Source: Flavobacteriia bacterium
GTDB taxonomy: Bacteria; Bacteroidota; Bacteroidia; Flavobacteriales; Schleiferiaceae
Length of the DNA: 32,908 nt
Direction: 5' to 3'
Assembly (NCBI GenBank): GCA_013373425.1
Contig: JABXHW010000058.1
Location: 1 to 32,908, forward strand
A model generated the notes under the pieces. That model searched no databases. It was not told where the DNA came from and saw nothing but the letters and a program-made list of their open reading frames with translations. The first letter of the stretch is position 1. Each line of letters begins with the position of its first letter. The position numbers were made by a program, and so were the translations under genes. Positions 8,216 through 16,384 of this stretch are shown piece after piece.

Positions 8216-8875
8216 TTACATGTTCAGGTAGTTCATGAACTGATCAAAGCGCTGCTTGAGATCTTGCTCGTATCGGTTCTCGTGCCAAGCTTGTAAAATC
8301 TTGTACTCATAGCGCTCAAAGGAAGCAATTACCGAACTCAAGTCCGAAAAATTAACACGTAAAGTCACTTCAAACGTTCCTTTGTCTGCGTTCAAGTGAA
8401 TATATGAGGCCAAAATCTTGGCATCGTTACTTTCTACAATCTGGGCAATCTGCGCCAGTGAATAGTCCTGCTGATTTACCTCGAGGATGAAAATACTTCC
8501 TGGAGCCTGTAGACTAAACAACCCGCCAATAGCGTGAAGAACATCATGAGGCAGTAGATAACCCATGTAGTGATTGTCTTCATCCACCACAGGCATGATG
8601 CTCACATGCTCCTCACCATATTTTCTAACAGCGTCGAATAGATGTCGACTGTCCTGTACGGCAGAACGCTGAAAACGCTGACGCAGGTTTTCGAGGATTT
8701 CCGATTCATCGACTTCAAGTGCCGTATCTTCAGAAATCATCCCTTCGTACAGGGTTTCTTGAACGATAGGCCAATGGTGCAGACCGAAGTCTTCCATTTC
8801 TCGCAACGCATCACCCACTGTGCTCTTTGGCGACAGGGGTTTAATGTCTAATTGTATGAGATCTTGTGCAATCAT
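8216..8875 (-). CDS. CBS-domain protein with C-terminal ACT-like region
   Basis: 219 residues. Two CBS motifs (about 8-60, beginning [28 protein letters not shown], and 75-125 with [23 protein letters not shown]) form a Bateman module that usually binds adenine nucleotides. Residues about 138-205 ([29 protein letters not shown]...) resemble an ACT-like ligand-binding domain. No enzyme domain is attached, so it is probably a stand-alone sensor or regulator. It is the first gene of the operon that continues into nadK. Regulation of NAD kinase by adenylate or amino-acid sensing is a tempting idea but only inferred from adjacency. The gene order CBS-nadK next to pdxJ is familiar from Flavobacteriia. 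Confidence 0.87.
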   Translation of the reverse strand: MIAQDLIQLDIKPLSPKSTVGDALREMEDFGLHHWPIVQETLYEGMISEDTALEVDESEILENLRQRFQRSAVQDSRHLFDAVRKYGEEHVSIMPVVDEDNHYMGYLLPHDVLHAIGGLFSLQAPGSIFILEVNQQDYSLAQIAQIVESNDAKILASYIHLNADKGTFEVTLRVNFSDLSSVIASFERYEYKILQAWHENRYEQDLKQRFDQFMNYLNM

Positions 8876-8892
8876 TGGCTATGCCTACTCAG

Positions 8893-8900
8893 CAAACTTA
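8893..8900 (-). promoter_or_regulatory. Putative -7 box (TAAGTTTG) for the CBS-nadK operon
   Basis: Exact TAnnTTTG on the minus strand, about 18 bases before the CBS ATG. It lies only nine bases from an oppositely oriented box serving pdxJ. No -33 TTG at standard spacing is seen. Confidence 0.55.
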
Positions 8901-8909
8901 TCGATTTTC

Positions 8910-8917
8910 TACCTTTG
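8910..8917 (+). promoter_or_regulatory. Putative -7 box (TACCTTTG) for pdxJ
   Basis: Exact TAnnTTTG on the plus strand, ending 24 bases before the pdxJ ATG at 8942. This supports the short start over the longer open frame that begins at 8852. No -33 TTG at standard spacing. Confidence 0.55.
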
Positions 8918-8941
8918 ACGTCCTCTATTTTCAACGAGCAG

Positions 8942-9679
8942 ATGACCAGATTAAGTGTAAACATCAATAAGGTTGCTACCCTGCGGAACGCGCGTGGGGG
9001 CAATGTACCTAATGTTCTTCAAACCGCATTGGATTGCGAGCGATTTGGTGCCCAAGGCATCACTGTACATCCCCGACCGGATGAACGACATATTCGCTAC
9101 AGTGATGTACGTGAGCTAGCTCCCGCTGTCACTACAGAATTCAACATTGAAGGCTATCCAACGGAAGATTTCATTGAGCTGGTATTGGAGGCAAAGGCGG
9201 GTCAAGTGACTCTCGTTCCGGATCCACCAGAAGTGCTAACCAGTAATGCCGGTTGGAATACCATAGAGAATGAGGAAATGCTGAAGCCAATCATTCACCG
9301 TTTTCAAGAAGCGGGCATTCGAGTGAGTCTTTTTATCGAGACAGATGAGAAGATGATTGAAGGGGCTAAGAAGGTGGGTGCCGATAGAATTGAATTGTAC
9401 ACAGAGGCTTTTGCGGTGAATCACAAAACTATGGGCAGTGAAGCGGCTGCTGAGTACGCAAAGTCGGCGGCTTATGCACATTCTATCGGTTTAGGTGTTA
9501 ATGCAGGACACGATCTTAGTTTAGATAACCTAGCGGATTTCGTGGCGGCCGTTCCTCACCTAGATGAGGTTTCTATTGGGCATGCACTCATCGCCGATGC
9601 ACTTTACCTCGGTCTTGAAAATACTGTTCAAGCCTACCGCCGCCAGATTGAGCTAGGCTGGGAACGCAAATCAAAATAA
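8942..9679 (+). CDS. pdxJ: Pyridoxine 5'-phosphate synthase
   Basis: Joins 1-deoxyxylulose 5-phosphate with 3-amino-2-oxopropyl phosphate to make pyridoxine phosphate in the DXP-dependent vitamin B6 route. The 245 residues starting [19 protein letters not shown] carry [24 protein letters not shown]...[19 protein letters not shown] and [14 protein letters not shown] followed by [10 protein letters not shown], the phosphate-binding and active-site segments of a PdxJ TIM barrel. The frame is open from 8852, but that start would overlap the divergent CBS gene and the promoter boxes, so the ATG at 8942 is used. A hydrolase gene follows after 13 bases. Confidence 0.96.
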   Translation: MTRLSVNINKVATLRNARGGNVPNVLQTALDCERFGAQGITVHPRPDERHIRYSDVRELAPAVTTEFNIEGYPTEDFIELVLEAKAGQVTLVPDPPEVLTSNAGWNTIENEEMLKPIIHRFQEAGIRVSLFIETDEKMIEGAKKVGADRIELYTEAFAVNHKTMGSEAAAEYAKSAAYAHSIGLGVNAGHDLSLDNLADFVAAVPHLDEVSIGHALIADALYLGLENTVQAYRRQIELGWERKSK

Positions 9680-9692
9680 AGTTAATAGCTAT

Positions 9693-10466
9693 ATGAAGCT
9701 TTTCAGCAGAGTAATAGGTGAAGGTCCAGATGTGTTAATCATGCACGGACTCTTCGGGATGAATGATAATTGGAACACCTTGGGCAAGCGTTGGGCTGAA
9801 GATTGCGGCATGAGAATGCACATGCTCGATTTGCGCAACCACGGACAATCGCCTCATTCCGATGATCACTCTTACCAGGCTATGGCTGAAGATGTTATTG
9901 AGTACTTAGATGACAACCAAATCGAATCTGCCATTGTAATGGGGCATTCGATGGGAGGAAAAGTAGCTATGCGAATGGCGGTTGACCATCCCGAGCGAGT
10001 GGAGAAGTTGGTGGTTGTTGATATAGCCCCAAAAGGCTACCCCGTGCATCACCAAGAGATTATCGACGCATTGCGAACGCTGGATTTTGATGTACTAACC
10101 AGTCGCAGGGATGCGGATGCCAAGCTCGAAGAGAGCATGCCGAACTTTATGATGCGACAGTTCCTTTTAAAGAGCTTGCATCGCAATGAAAACAAACGAT
10201 TGGAGTGGAGATTCAACCTTGATGCTATTGAGACCAACATCGAGATGGTAGGTGAGGCGATGGAGTCTACAGCGCATTACGATAAAACCACACTTTTTAT
10301 TCGTGGTGAGAAGAGCGGCTATATCAAAGACGAAGACTTATCTACGATCCACGACCATTTTCCAAAAGCAGAGCTCCACACCGTTGGGGGTGCGGGACAC
10401 TGGGTGCATGCCGAGAAGCCGGAGGAAATGTATCGTGAAATCTGCAGCTTCCTTACTGAAGCCTAA
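9693..10466 (+). CDS. Alpha/beta hydrolase, YbfF-like esterase
   Basis: 257 residues with no signal peptide, so cytoplasmic. The alpha/beta-hydrolase core is clear: the oxyanion-hole segment LIMHGLFGMNDNW, DLRNHGQSPHS, the nucleophile elbow GHSMGG with S86, and the catalytic histidine in GGAGHWVHAEKP (H236). The HGLFG...DNW start resembles the YbfF/abhydrolase-11 esterase group. The substrate is unknown; acyl-CoA or short esters are possible. It is probably co-transcribed with pdxJ, though no pathway link is evident. The last 14 bases of the reading frame overlap the convergent DUF2141 gene tail-to-tail. Confidence 0.88.
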   Translation: MKLFSRVIGEGPDVLIMHGLFGMNDNWNTLGKRWAEDCGMRMHMLDLRNHGQSPHSDDHSYQAMAEDVIEYLDDNQIESAIVMGHSMGGKVAMRMAVDHPERVEKLVVVDIAPKGYPVHHQEIIDALRTLDFDVLTSRRDADAKLEESMPNFMMRQFLLKSLHRNENKRLEWRFNLDAIETNIEMVGEAMESTAHYDKTTLFIRGEKSGYIKDEDLSTIHDHFPKAELHTVGGAGHWVHAEKPEEMYREICSFLTEA

Positions 10467-10851
10467 TTCGGATGGTGCGATCGGCGTTCACTCTGAAGCG
10501 CTGGTCTTCCAAGTCTGGAGGTCCGAATGTGCCCCGAGCGTCGTTGGAGAACCCATACTTTTCTTGAGGTATACCCATCAAGTTTTTATCGAGTTCCTGA
10601 TTGCTGTTCTTGTCGTGATAACAAGCAACAGTGTAACTGCCGCCTGAAAGTGAGCTGAAAGTGTGAGAGATAGTTCCGCTAGACGGGATGTCTACAATAA
10701 CCTGCTCAAGGTCGTTGCCATTCGCATCTCTCAAAGCGAGCATCACATTACCTCTGCGTTCGGTGATACCCGTAAATTCAACGGTCAACGAATGCTGAGC
10801 AATGCTCAAAATCGGAATCACAAAAGTAATAAGGAAAAGCGGTAGTCTCAT
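10453..10851 (-). CDS. DUF2141-family secreted protein
   Basis: 132 residues: a short signal peptide (LPLFLITFVIPILSIAQ) and a single beta-sandwich-like domain beginning LTVEFTGITERRGNVMLALRDANG, with the family-typical GSYTVACYHDKNSNQELDKNLMGIPQEKYGFSNDARG. The DKNSNQELDKN stretch looks like a calcium-binding loop. DUF2141 proteins are predicted periplasmic or surface proteins of unknown function. The start overlaps the preceding sorting-domain gene by one base (TAATG), so the two are translationally coupled. The 3' end overlaps the convergent hydrolase by 14 bases. Confidence 0.87.
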   Translation of the reverse strand: MRLPLFLITFVIPILSIAQHSLTVEFTGITERRGNVMLALRDANGNDLEQVIVDIPSSGTISHTFSSLSGGSYTVACYHDKNSNQELDKNLMGIPQEKYGFSNDARGTFGPPDLEDQRFRVNADRTIRIRLQ

Positions 10852-11246
10852 TAACGAATGAGAAGTACGAATCCGCGATCTTCTAGAGTAACGACCCGGG
10901 TCTGTGAAGGGACTTCATATCGGGCAGTCAATCGCCACGCATACACGCCTTCTTTCAAGGTTTGACCGTCATAATAACCGTCAAATGCTTCAGATGGATC
11001 AATAGATTCATATACAAGGCGGCCCCAACGATCGTAGATGCGAAGGTTGTAGCTAACCGGGCTGCAATTTTCAGAAATAATAACGGAGAAAAGGTCATTC
11101 ACTCCGTCGCCGTTTGGTGTAAAGGCGTCCGCTGCAAATACTGAACATCCATCATAAGTTGATGTCTGCTGGGCGTTCATTTCGCCTGCGAACAACAACA
11201 TCGCCAACGTCAGTAGTCCAAATATGTTCTTCTTTGTAGACTTCAT
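10851..11246 (-). CDS. Minimal secreted protein consisting of a T9SS type-B (gliding-motility) C-terminal domain
   Basis: 131 residues. After the signal peptide (KKNIFGLLTLAMLLFAGEMNAQ) and about ten residues, the whole remainder is a CHU_C/gliding-motility-associated sorting domain: FAADAFTPNGDGVNDLF, YNLRIYDRWGRLVYES, an AFDGYYDGQ motif corresponding to the usual W-x-G-x-x-x-G stretch, then GVYAWRLTARY and a short strand to the end. Such domains normally terminate very large surface proteins and direct them through the type IX system. Here there is essentially no passenger. A one-base overlap couples it to the DUF2141 gene. It may be a surface subunit in its own right, or a remnant of a larger adhesin; no frameshift is visible upstream. 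Confidence 0.85.
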   Translation of the reverse strand: MKSTKKNIFGLLTLAMLLFAGEMNAQQTSTYDGCSVFAADAFTPNGDGVNDLFSVIISENCSPVSYNLRIYDRWGRLVYESIDPSEAFDGYYDGQTLKEGVYAWRLTARYEVPSQTRVVTLEDRGFVLLIR

Positions 11247-11253
11247 CTCAAAG

Positions 11254-11261
11254 CAAATATA
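11254..11261 (-). promoter_or_regulatory. Putative -7 box (TATATTTG) for the sorting-domain/DUF2141 pair
   Basis: Exact TAnnTTTG in the 101-base gap between the beta-propeller lipoprotein and the small sorting-domain gene. It lies only seven bases from the ATG, so the transcript would be nearly leaderless. The rest of the gap (11262-11347) shows no hairpin terminator or other recognisable element. Confidence 0.45.
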
Positions 11262-11347
11262 GCGTTTTACCCGAATTGACCTAACGTTAAATGTGTGCGA
11301 CGATTCTGAATTTAGTTTTCTACGTGTTTTGTTGAACGAACGAAGAC

Positions 11348-12550
11348 TTAATCGAAGTCAAGTGTAAGCTTAAATCTCAAAATTCGGCCATTTCCCGCAT
11401 CACATACGTACAGGATTTGGTTGTAATACGCCAAGCCACGAGGCTCGTTGAACTGCGTAAGACCAACTCCCGTACCTCCAAAACTCGAAATAGCATATTG
11501 CGTTTCACCACTGGCTGGTGGAGGTGGAACGCCTTCTAGTCCGTTGGCTGTAAACTGGTATATGCTATCTGTCTCTGAGTCACTCACAAAAATGTAGCGG
11601 CTCGCATCGCCAGCCACCGTTACTCCCATCGGACGGGTGAACTTGCCTGGTTCGTTGAGGTAGCCTTCTGAAAGCGGGTCAGGTCCGTAAATCACTGGAC
11701 GGTACTCGGCCCCAAACTCAGATTCTATGAACTCAATACGTTGAACCTTTAGAAGGTTGTTCTGGTCAATTGACGTAAAGAAGAAATCTGGACTGTTGGA
11801 TGCGCTAAACTGTGGTGCTTTCGTCAGTGTAGAGATATCGAATGGATCCTGGAAGTAATCATTGAACAGACCGCTTGAGGTCTGAACTGAAATAGGGGAC
11901 AAGTAATCGTCGTCGTTGCTGAAGATGATTACTGCATCATCCGGACCTTGGTTGGCATTATTCGAGCTAGGACCTTGACGAGTTACATAATATTGGTTGT
12001 TGCGCGTAGGATTGCTGTTGTCTCCCATCACGGCGATCCCGTTGAAGGTTACTTGTGCATCCGTGCTTGAGAAGCTGTTCTTGAAATAAAAGGGATGAAC
12101 AATGGTATTCTCGATGCGCGCGAAGTCCAATCCATAACCACCCTCACCAAGTTGGTCGATGCGATAAATTGCCGAAAGGCTATAGTCCACACCGTTTACA
12201 GTAGTGTCTTTCGTGCCAATCGCCAGTAGGTCGAATGAACGATCTTGGGTAACGAACTTCAAACCAGGAATGGAGAAGCGACCTTGCTCTCTTCCCGATT
12301 CGTCAATACAAATAATCTCTTCGGTCAGTTCATCGGCTATATAGAGCATCTCATCGAAGCCGGCCACGATGGAAACAGGCTTGCCATAATTGTCTAAGGA
12401 AGGCTGGATGGGCACATATGCGATTTCTCGCGTGCTGTATTCTGGAATTTCGATGAAGTCCAAGTCGGTCTTCTCGCCAAAATAATCTTCACAACCCACA
12501 AGCATCAAGGCTGCAATACAAACCGGTATTAGTCTCATTGCTGTTCTCAT
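11348..12550 (-). CDS. NHL-like beta-propeller lipoprotein
   Basis: 400 residues with a lipoprotein signal peptide: hydrophobic LIPVCIAALMLVGC with the lipidated cysteine at C20 (C16 if the in-frame ATG at 12538 is used). The body contains repeated blade-like segments typical of NHL/6-bladed propellers, for example FTRPMGVTVAGDASRYIFVS followed by DSETDSIYQF, and FNEPRGLAYYNQILYVCDAG followed by NGRILRFKL. The protein should sit at the outer membrane. The start overlaps the stop of the PorV-like gene by one base (TAATG). Its role is unknown; co-location with a PorV homologue and TonB receptor suggests a partner or surface-exposed scaffold of that complex. Confidence 0.82.
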   Translation of the reverse strand: MRTAMRLIPVCIAALMLVGCEDYFGEKTDLDFIEIPEYSTREIAYVPIQPSLDNYGKPVSIVAGFDEMLYIADELTEEIICIDESGREQGRFSIPGLKFVTQDRSFDLLAIGTKDTTVNGVDYSLSAIYRIDQLGEGGYGLDFARIENTIVHPFYFKNSFSSTDAQVTFNGIAVMGDNSNPTRNNQYYVTRQGPSSNNANQGPDDAVIIFSNDDDYLSPISVQTSSGLFNDYFQDPFDISTLTKAPQFSASNSPDFFFTSIDQNNLLKVQRIEFIESEFGAEYRPVIYGPDPLSEGYLNEPGKFTRPMGVTVAGDASRYIFVSDSETDSIYQFTANGLEGVPPPPASGETQYAISSFGGTGVGLTQFNEPRGLAYYNQILYVCDAGNGRILRFKLTLDFD

Positions 12551-13551
12551 TATCGAAGGTCGTTATTGAGTTGGATGCGAATACCAAGATTCTGTTGGAA
12601 ACCGAGGTGGTTCGTTGGATTCACACTGTAATCGAAATAAACGGGATGTCCACCCATCATGGAGCGAACGCCCAAACCGAACGTCGGCCAGTTTTGCCCG
12701 CGGACATTGATCTTGTATCCAGCGCGAACCGCTAAAATCTTCATGTATTCGTACTCCACTCCAATGCGATAATTCTCAGCATTGTCGTTCGGGTGGTTCA
12801 ATTGGATGGCTGTGAGGATACGGTGACGATCTTTCTCATACGGTACCATGGAAACACCAAGACGGAATACATTCGGCAAGGTGTTGTCTTCCAAATTTCC
12901 CGTTTGGATGCGGTTGAAACCTGATGCCAAATACGTCCCCGAAAGTGAAGTGTTGCCTCCAAAATTTTGAACCATAATGGCGAATTGTAACTCCTTCCAG
13001 TCGGTTTGGTACAAGAATCCTACATCCACTGCAGCTGTGTGATTGTAATAGCCAGCAAGCTGTTCGTAGATGTACTTCAACGTCACGCCGAGTTCGAATT
13101 GTGTGCTCAACATGCGAGAGTAGCTCACTCCAGCTGCCATATTGGTGGCGTAAATCATCCTACCTGTTCCTCCAGGTTGAAATTCTGTGCGTTCTTCAAT
13201 CGCACCACTGTTGAGCATATTGATGGATGTGCCAATTGCACTCATCTCATCAATCTTAAAGATTCCCGAAAGCCAGCTTTGATTGATTCCGCCCCCGAGG
13301 AAGTAGTGACTCAAACTGAATGCAGAGGCATCGAGATTGGTCATTCCCGCCGGGTTTTGATATGCGGCATAGGCATCTCCAGATAGAGCCACACTTGCAC
13401 CACCGAGCGCTTGTGATCTCGGACTCATATCGTTCTTCAAAAAGCTCAATGCCGAAAGCCCAGCACGCTCGCCCCCGAATGTAGGAAGCAACTGCGCATG
13501 CATCACTAAAGATGCAAGGGACAAGATGAATATGAATGTGAACTTTTTCAT
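12550..13551 (-). CDS. PorV/PorQ-family outer membrane protein
   Basis: 333 residues: signal peptide (MKKFTFIFILSLASLVMHAQ), then the characteristic N-terminus LSFLKNDMSPRSQALGGASVALSGDAYAAYQNPAGM, followed by amphipathic strands of a FadL-like 14-strand barrel ending NLGIRIQLNNDLR. The SRxxALGGA...D..A...NPA signature is shared by PorV, PorQ and the UPF0164 group. PorV shuttles T9SS cargo from the SprA translocon to the attachment complex. This copy sits in a cluster with three T9SS-cargo-like genes and a TonB receptor rather than with core por/gld genes, so it is more likely a paralogue than the housekeeping PorV. It is three bases downstream of the receptor gene and coupled to the lipoprotein gene after it. 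Confidence 0.85.
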   Translation of the reverse strand: MKKFTFIFILSLASLVMHAQLLPTFGGERAGLSALSFLKNDMSPRSQALGGASVALSGDAYAAYQNPAGMTNLDASAFSLSHYFLGGGINQSWLSGIFKIDEMSAIGTSINMLNSGAIEERTEFQPGGTGRMIYATNMAAGVSYSRMLSTQFELGVTLKYIYEQLAGYYNHTAAVDVGFLYQTDWKELQFAIMVQNFGGNTSLSGTYLASGFNRIQTGNLEDNTLPNVFRLGVSMVPYEKDRHRILTAIQLNHPNDNAENYRIGVEYEYMKILAVRAGYKINVRGQNWPTFGLGVRSMMGGHPVYFDYSVNPTNHLGFQQNLGIRIQLNNDLR

Positions 13552-13553
13552 GC

Positions 13554-16382
13554 TTAAAATCTGAATCCGATTCCGTAGAGAATTTGACGAGGCGCTAAGT
13601 AGCGGGCAGGGTTCCTTGGGTCAACCCCAAATTCCTGTGGACCGTTAAATTGAGGCCTTGGATCTCTCCAAGTGTTTGGCACATCGTCTCCATATTCGTA
13701 TGCTCTACCCGTAACAGGGTTGATGATCTGCGCGTTGTTCCAATCGAGTAAATTTCGAACCTCGATGCTGAAGGTGAGGCCAGAGCCATTCAATTCATTG
13801 GTGAACAAAGTGTAGCTCAACTTCAAGTCGCTGGTGATCCACGGTGTTGCGCGGGCCAAGAGATATTGATCAATCAACACCTGGTATTCCGGACGACCTA
13901 AGTCATTGGTGCCAATTTGCTCTTGTGGTGTGTACCTGAATCCAGAAGAGTATCCGAATTGCAAGAAGGCTTCGAAACCAGTGAGGTTCATTCCCAAAAC
14001 TCTCAAAGTAGAATCAGGCGCGAACACAGTTCCCAAATTGATGTTCCAAGGTCTGTCCCATGCTAGGTACTGCTCACGCGTCAAGGCTACTTCACCATTC
14101 TGTTCAATTTGAAGCGAAGATTCTCTTGCTGAGTTCGACTTACCTCGGGCTTGCTGATAAGCGATATTACCGAAGATTCTAAAGTAATCGCCAGCGCGGT
14201 AGCTACCTCCCAATTCAACCCCCAACACCTTCGCGTAGTCTTGGTTGATGTACATGGTCTTCGTAACTGGTCGACCGGTTTGATCATTTACAATCACTCG
14301 ACGGGAAACGATGTAATCAAATCGGTTGTTGTTATATGCTGCTACCGTGAATGCGAAGTTCTTATTGACAGAAGCTTTGTACCCTACCTCGTAGCTCACA
14401 TTCACCTCAGGGTCGAGGTCTGGATTCCCCAAGAAGCTCAAGAATGAGCGGTCTTGGTAGACTGGATCGAGACCTGCATACATGAAGCGTGGGTGCGGCA
14501 AACGCATACTGTGACCGTAGTTGAAGTAAAGTACGTTGTTCGCAGTAACCGGAAAACTCACATTGATACGTGGTAACAATCGAGCCTTCCAGCTCAAGCC
14601 TAAAATATTCAGGGTTTTATCTTGATAATCCTGACGGATTTGGTCGATTACCGGCGCATTTGGGTCGGCAACAGCATCGTCCGCAAAACGTCCCGGAGCC
14701 CAGATGTTCATACGCACACCCAAAGAAGCGATGATGCCTTTGTAAGTGATTTTGTCCTCCACGAACAGACCGCCACGAATTGGATTAACTTTCCAAATAT
14801 CGTTGCTAGAGCCAATCGAGATAGAAGGCGTTGTGAGCGTATCGTTAATGATGATAGGCGCACCTACCCATGGACGAGTAACGTCTACCCACTGGTACTC
14901 GTTGAAGATGCTTTCAACCCCCATGGTCAACTGATGGACATTGTCCTCAGGGAACCAGTTGGCTTTAGCCCGAATGGTGTATTCTTCTGCGTAGTGATCG
15001 TGCCAAGTTGGCGTGATACCTCCGTTGTTCACCAAGCCATCGCCTGGGCGAACGAAGAAAATTCCTGAAGGATCGTTTGGATTGAAAACACCAACAGGAT
15101 AGGTGATGATATTGTCCTCATCGAGGATTCTATCTACTGTAGGATTGCGGAAAGGTCTGCCGTTGGCGTCAGCTCTCAAATTGGTAAACAATCGACCCAA
15201 GCTCACCGTCATGCCCCACTGCTGAGTGAGTCGCTGACTCAAGTTAATCGCAGTGAGATTACTATGGTGAGTATAAGTGGTAGCATTGTCCAAATTGTTG
15301 CTTCGCTCATACTGATAACCAGGAGAGAGGATGGCATCGAAACCAACAATCTGAAGCGTTCTAGTATTCTGGTTGATATTCAGCGAGTGCTGATTAGTCA
15401 ACGTAATCTTTGTACCTGGGCGAACCAACCAAGCCAATTTCAAGGTGTGAGTCCAAGCGTTAGTCTGGCGAGGAGCCCACAGCTCAGGATTGCCACTGAA
15501 GAGTGAAGACTGCAACTGGCTCGCTTGATTAGGGAAGTACTCGTCGGTTAAGTTCAGCGTGAAGTTGTTGAATAGCGTGAGCTTATTGTTCGTCCCCGGG
15601 ATTGGGAACCCCATGGTAACCTCTGCAATGTCTGTATTGAATGATGTTGCCGCGTTCGGATCGTATAAATGGTCGGTTTGGAACCGGCCACTGATCTCGA
15701 ATTCTTCACCTGCTTCGCGAATCTTCGTGTTGATGACACCTGAAGATCCACCGCCGAATTCTGCGCCAGCACCACCAGTGATTACATCAATCGATTGAAC
15801 GGAACTCGAAGCAACGTTTACACCGAAGCCTGTTCCGGCCAAGGGGTCCTGTGCAGAGATTCCATCAACGATGTACTCTGTTTCATACACACGCGCTCCT
15901 CGAATTTGAAGACCATCCTGTGTTTTGGTTACACCCGCTTGAAGGGCCACAACTTCTTGAACGTCTCTCACGTTCATTTGGGCCATCTCTGTTTGGTTGA
16001 TGGTGATTTCGGAACCGGCCACTTCCAAGTCAACCTGACTCTTTTCACCGATGATGGTCACTTCGTCGATGGTAGTTCCTTGAGCGTCGAGTTCAATGTT
16101 GAGTTCGTTACGACCTGCATTTGCAGTGAAGCCATTCACCTGAATGGTACCGTAGCCGAGCAATTCAAACTTGATGTTGTAATCACCCGGAGGAACGTTT
16201 CTCACCTCGTAGTTTCCTTCAAAGTCGGTTACATCTCCGAGGTAAGTTCCCACGAGGCGGACACCTGTGGCATATAGTGGCTCTCCTGTTTCGGCATCGG
16301 TAACCTGACCAAAAATGGTTGCGGTTTGCGCGAAGGCAAGACCGGAGAACAGCATGAATAGGGAAAGGAGTGTAGCTTTCAT
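13554..16382 (-). CDS. TonB-dependent receptor with N-terminal carboxypeptidase-regulatory-like domain
   Basis: 942 residues: signal peptide (MKATLLSLFMLFSGLAFAQ), a CarboxypepD-reg-like beta-sandwich (about 20-108, IFGQVTDAETGEPLYATGVRLVG...GDYNIKFELLGYG), a plug domain (about 110-235, including VALQAGVTKTQDGLQIRG and SVQSIDVITGGAGAEFGGGSSGVIN), then a large barrel rich in aromatic strands ending YGIGFRF with terminal phenylalanine. This is the Bacteroidota receptor layout. No SusD partner gene is adjacent; instead a PorV-like barrel and lipoproteins flank it. The ligand cannot be read from the sequence; nucleotide or phosphate compounds are suggested only by the co-located nuclease. Confidence 0.93.
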   Translation of the reverse strand: MKATLLSLFMLFSGLAFAQTATIFGQVTDAETGEPLYATGVRLVGTYLGDVTDFEGNYEVRNVPPGDYNIKFELLGYGTIQVNGFTANAGRNELNIELDAQGTTIDEVTIIGEKSQVDLEVAGSEITINQTEMAQMNVRDVQEVVALQAGVTKTQDGLQIRGARVYETEYIVDGISAQDPLAGTGFGVNVASSSVQSIDVITGGAGAEFGGGSSGVINTKIREAGEEFEISGRFQTDHLYDPNAATSFNTDIAEVTMGFPIPGTNNKLTLFNNFTLNLTDEYFPNQASQLQSSLFSGNPELWAPRQTNAWTHTLKLAWLVRPGTKITLTNQHSLNINQNTRTLQIVGFDAILSPGYQYERSNNLDNATTYTHHSNLTAINLSQRLTQQWGMTVSLGRLFTNLRADANGRPFRNPTVDRILDEDNIITYPVGVFNPNDPSGIFFVRPGDGLVNNGGITPTWHDHYAEEYTIRAKANWFPEDNVHQLTMGVESIFNEYQWVDVTRPWVGAPIIINDTLTTPSISIGSSNDIWKVNPIRGGLFVEDKITYKGIIASLGVRMNIWAPGRFADDAVADPNAPVIDQIRQDYQDKTLNILGLSWKARLLPRINVSFPVTANNVLYFNYGHSMRLPHPRFMYAGLDPVYQDRSFLSFLGNPDLDPEVNVSYEVGYKASVNKNFAFTVAAYNNNRFDYIVSRRVIVNDQTGRPVTKTMYINQDYAKVLGVELGGSYRAGDYFRIFGNIAYQQARGKSNSARESSLQIEQNGEVALTREQYLAWDRPWNINLGTVFAPDSTLRVLGMNLTGFEAFLQFGYSSGFRYTPQEQIGTNDLGRPEYQVLIDQYLLARATPWITSDLKLSYTLFTNELNGSGLTFSIEVRNLLDWNNAQIINPVTGRAYEYGDDVPNTWRDPRPQFNGPQEFGVDPRNPARYLAPRQILYGIGFRF

Positions 16383-16384
16383 GG

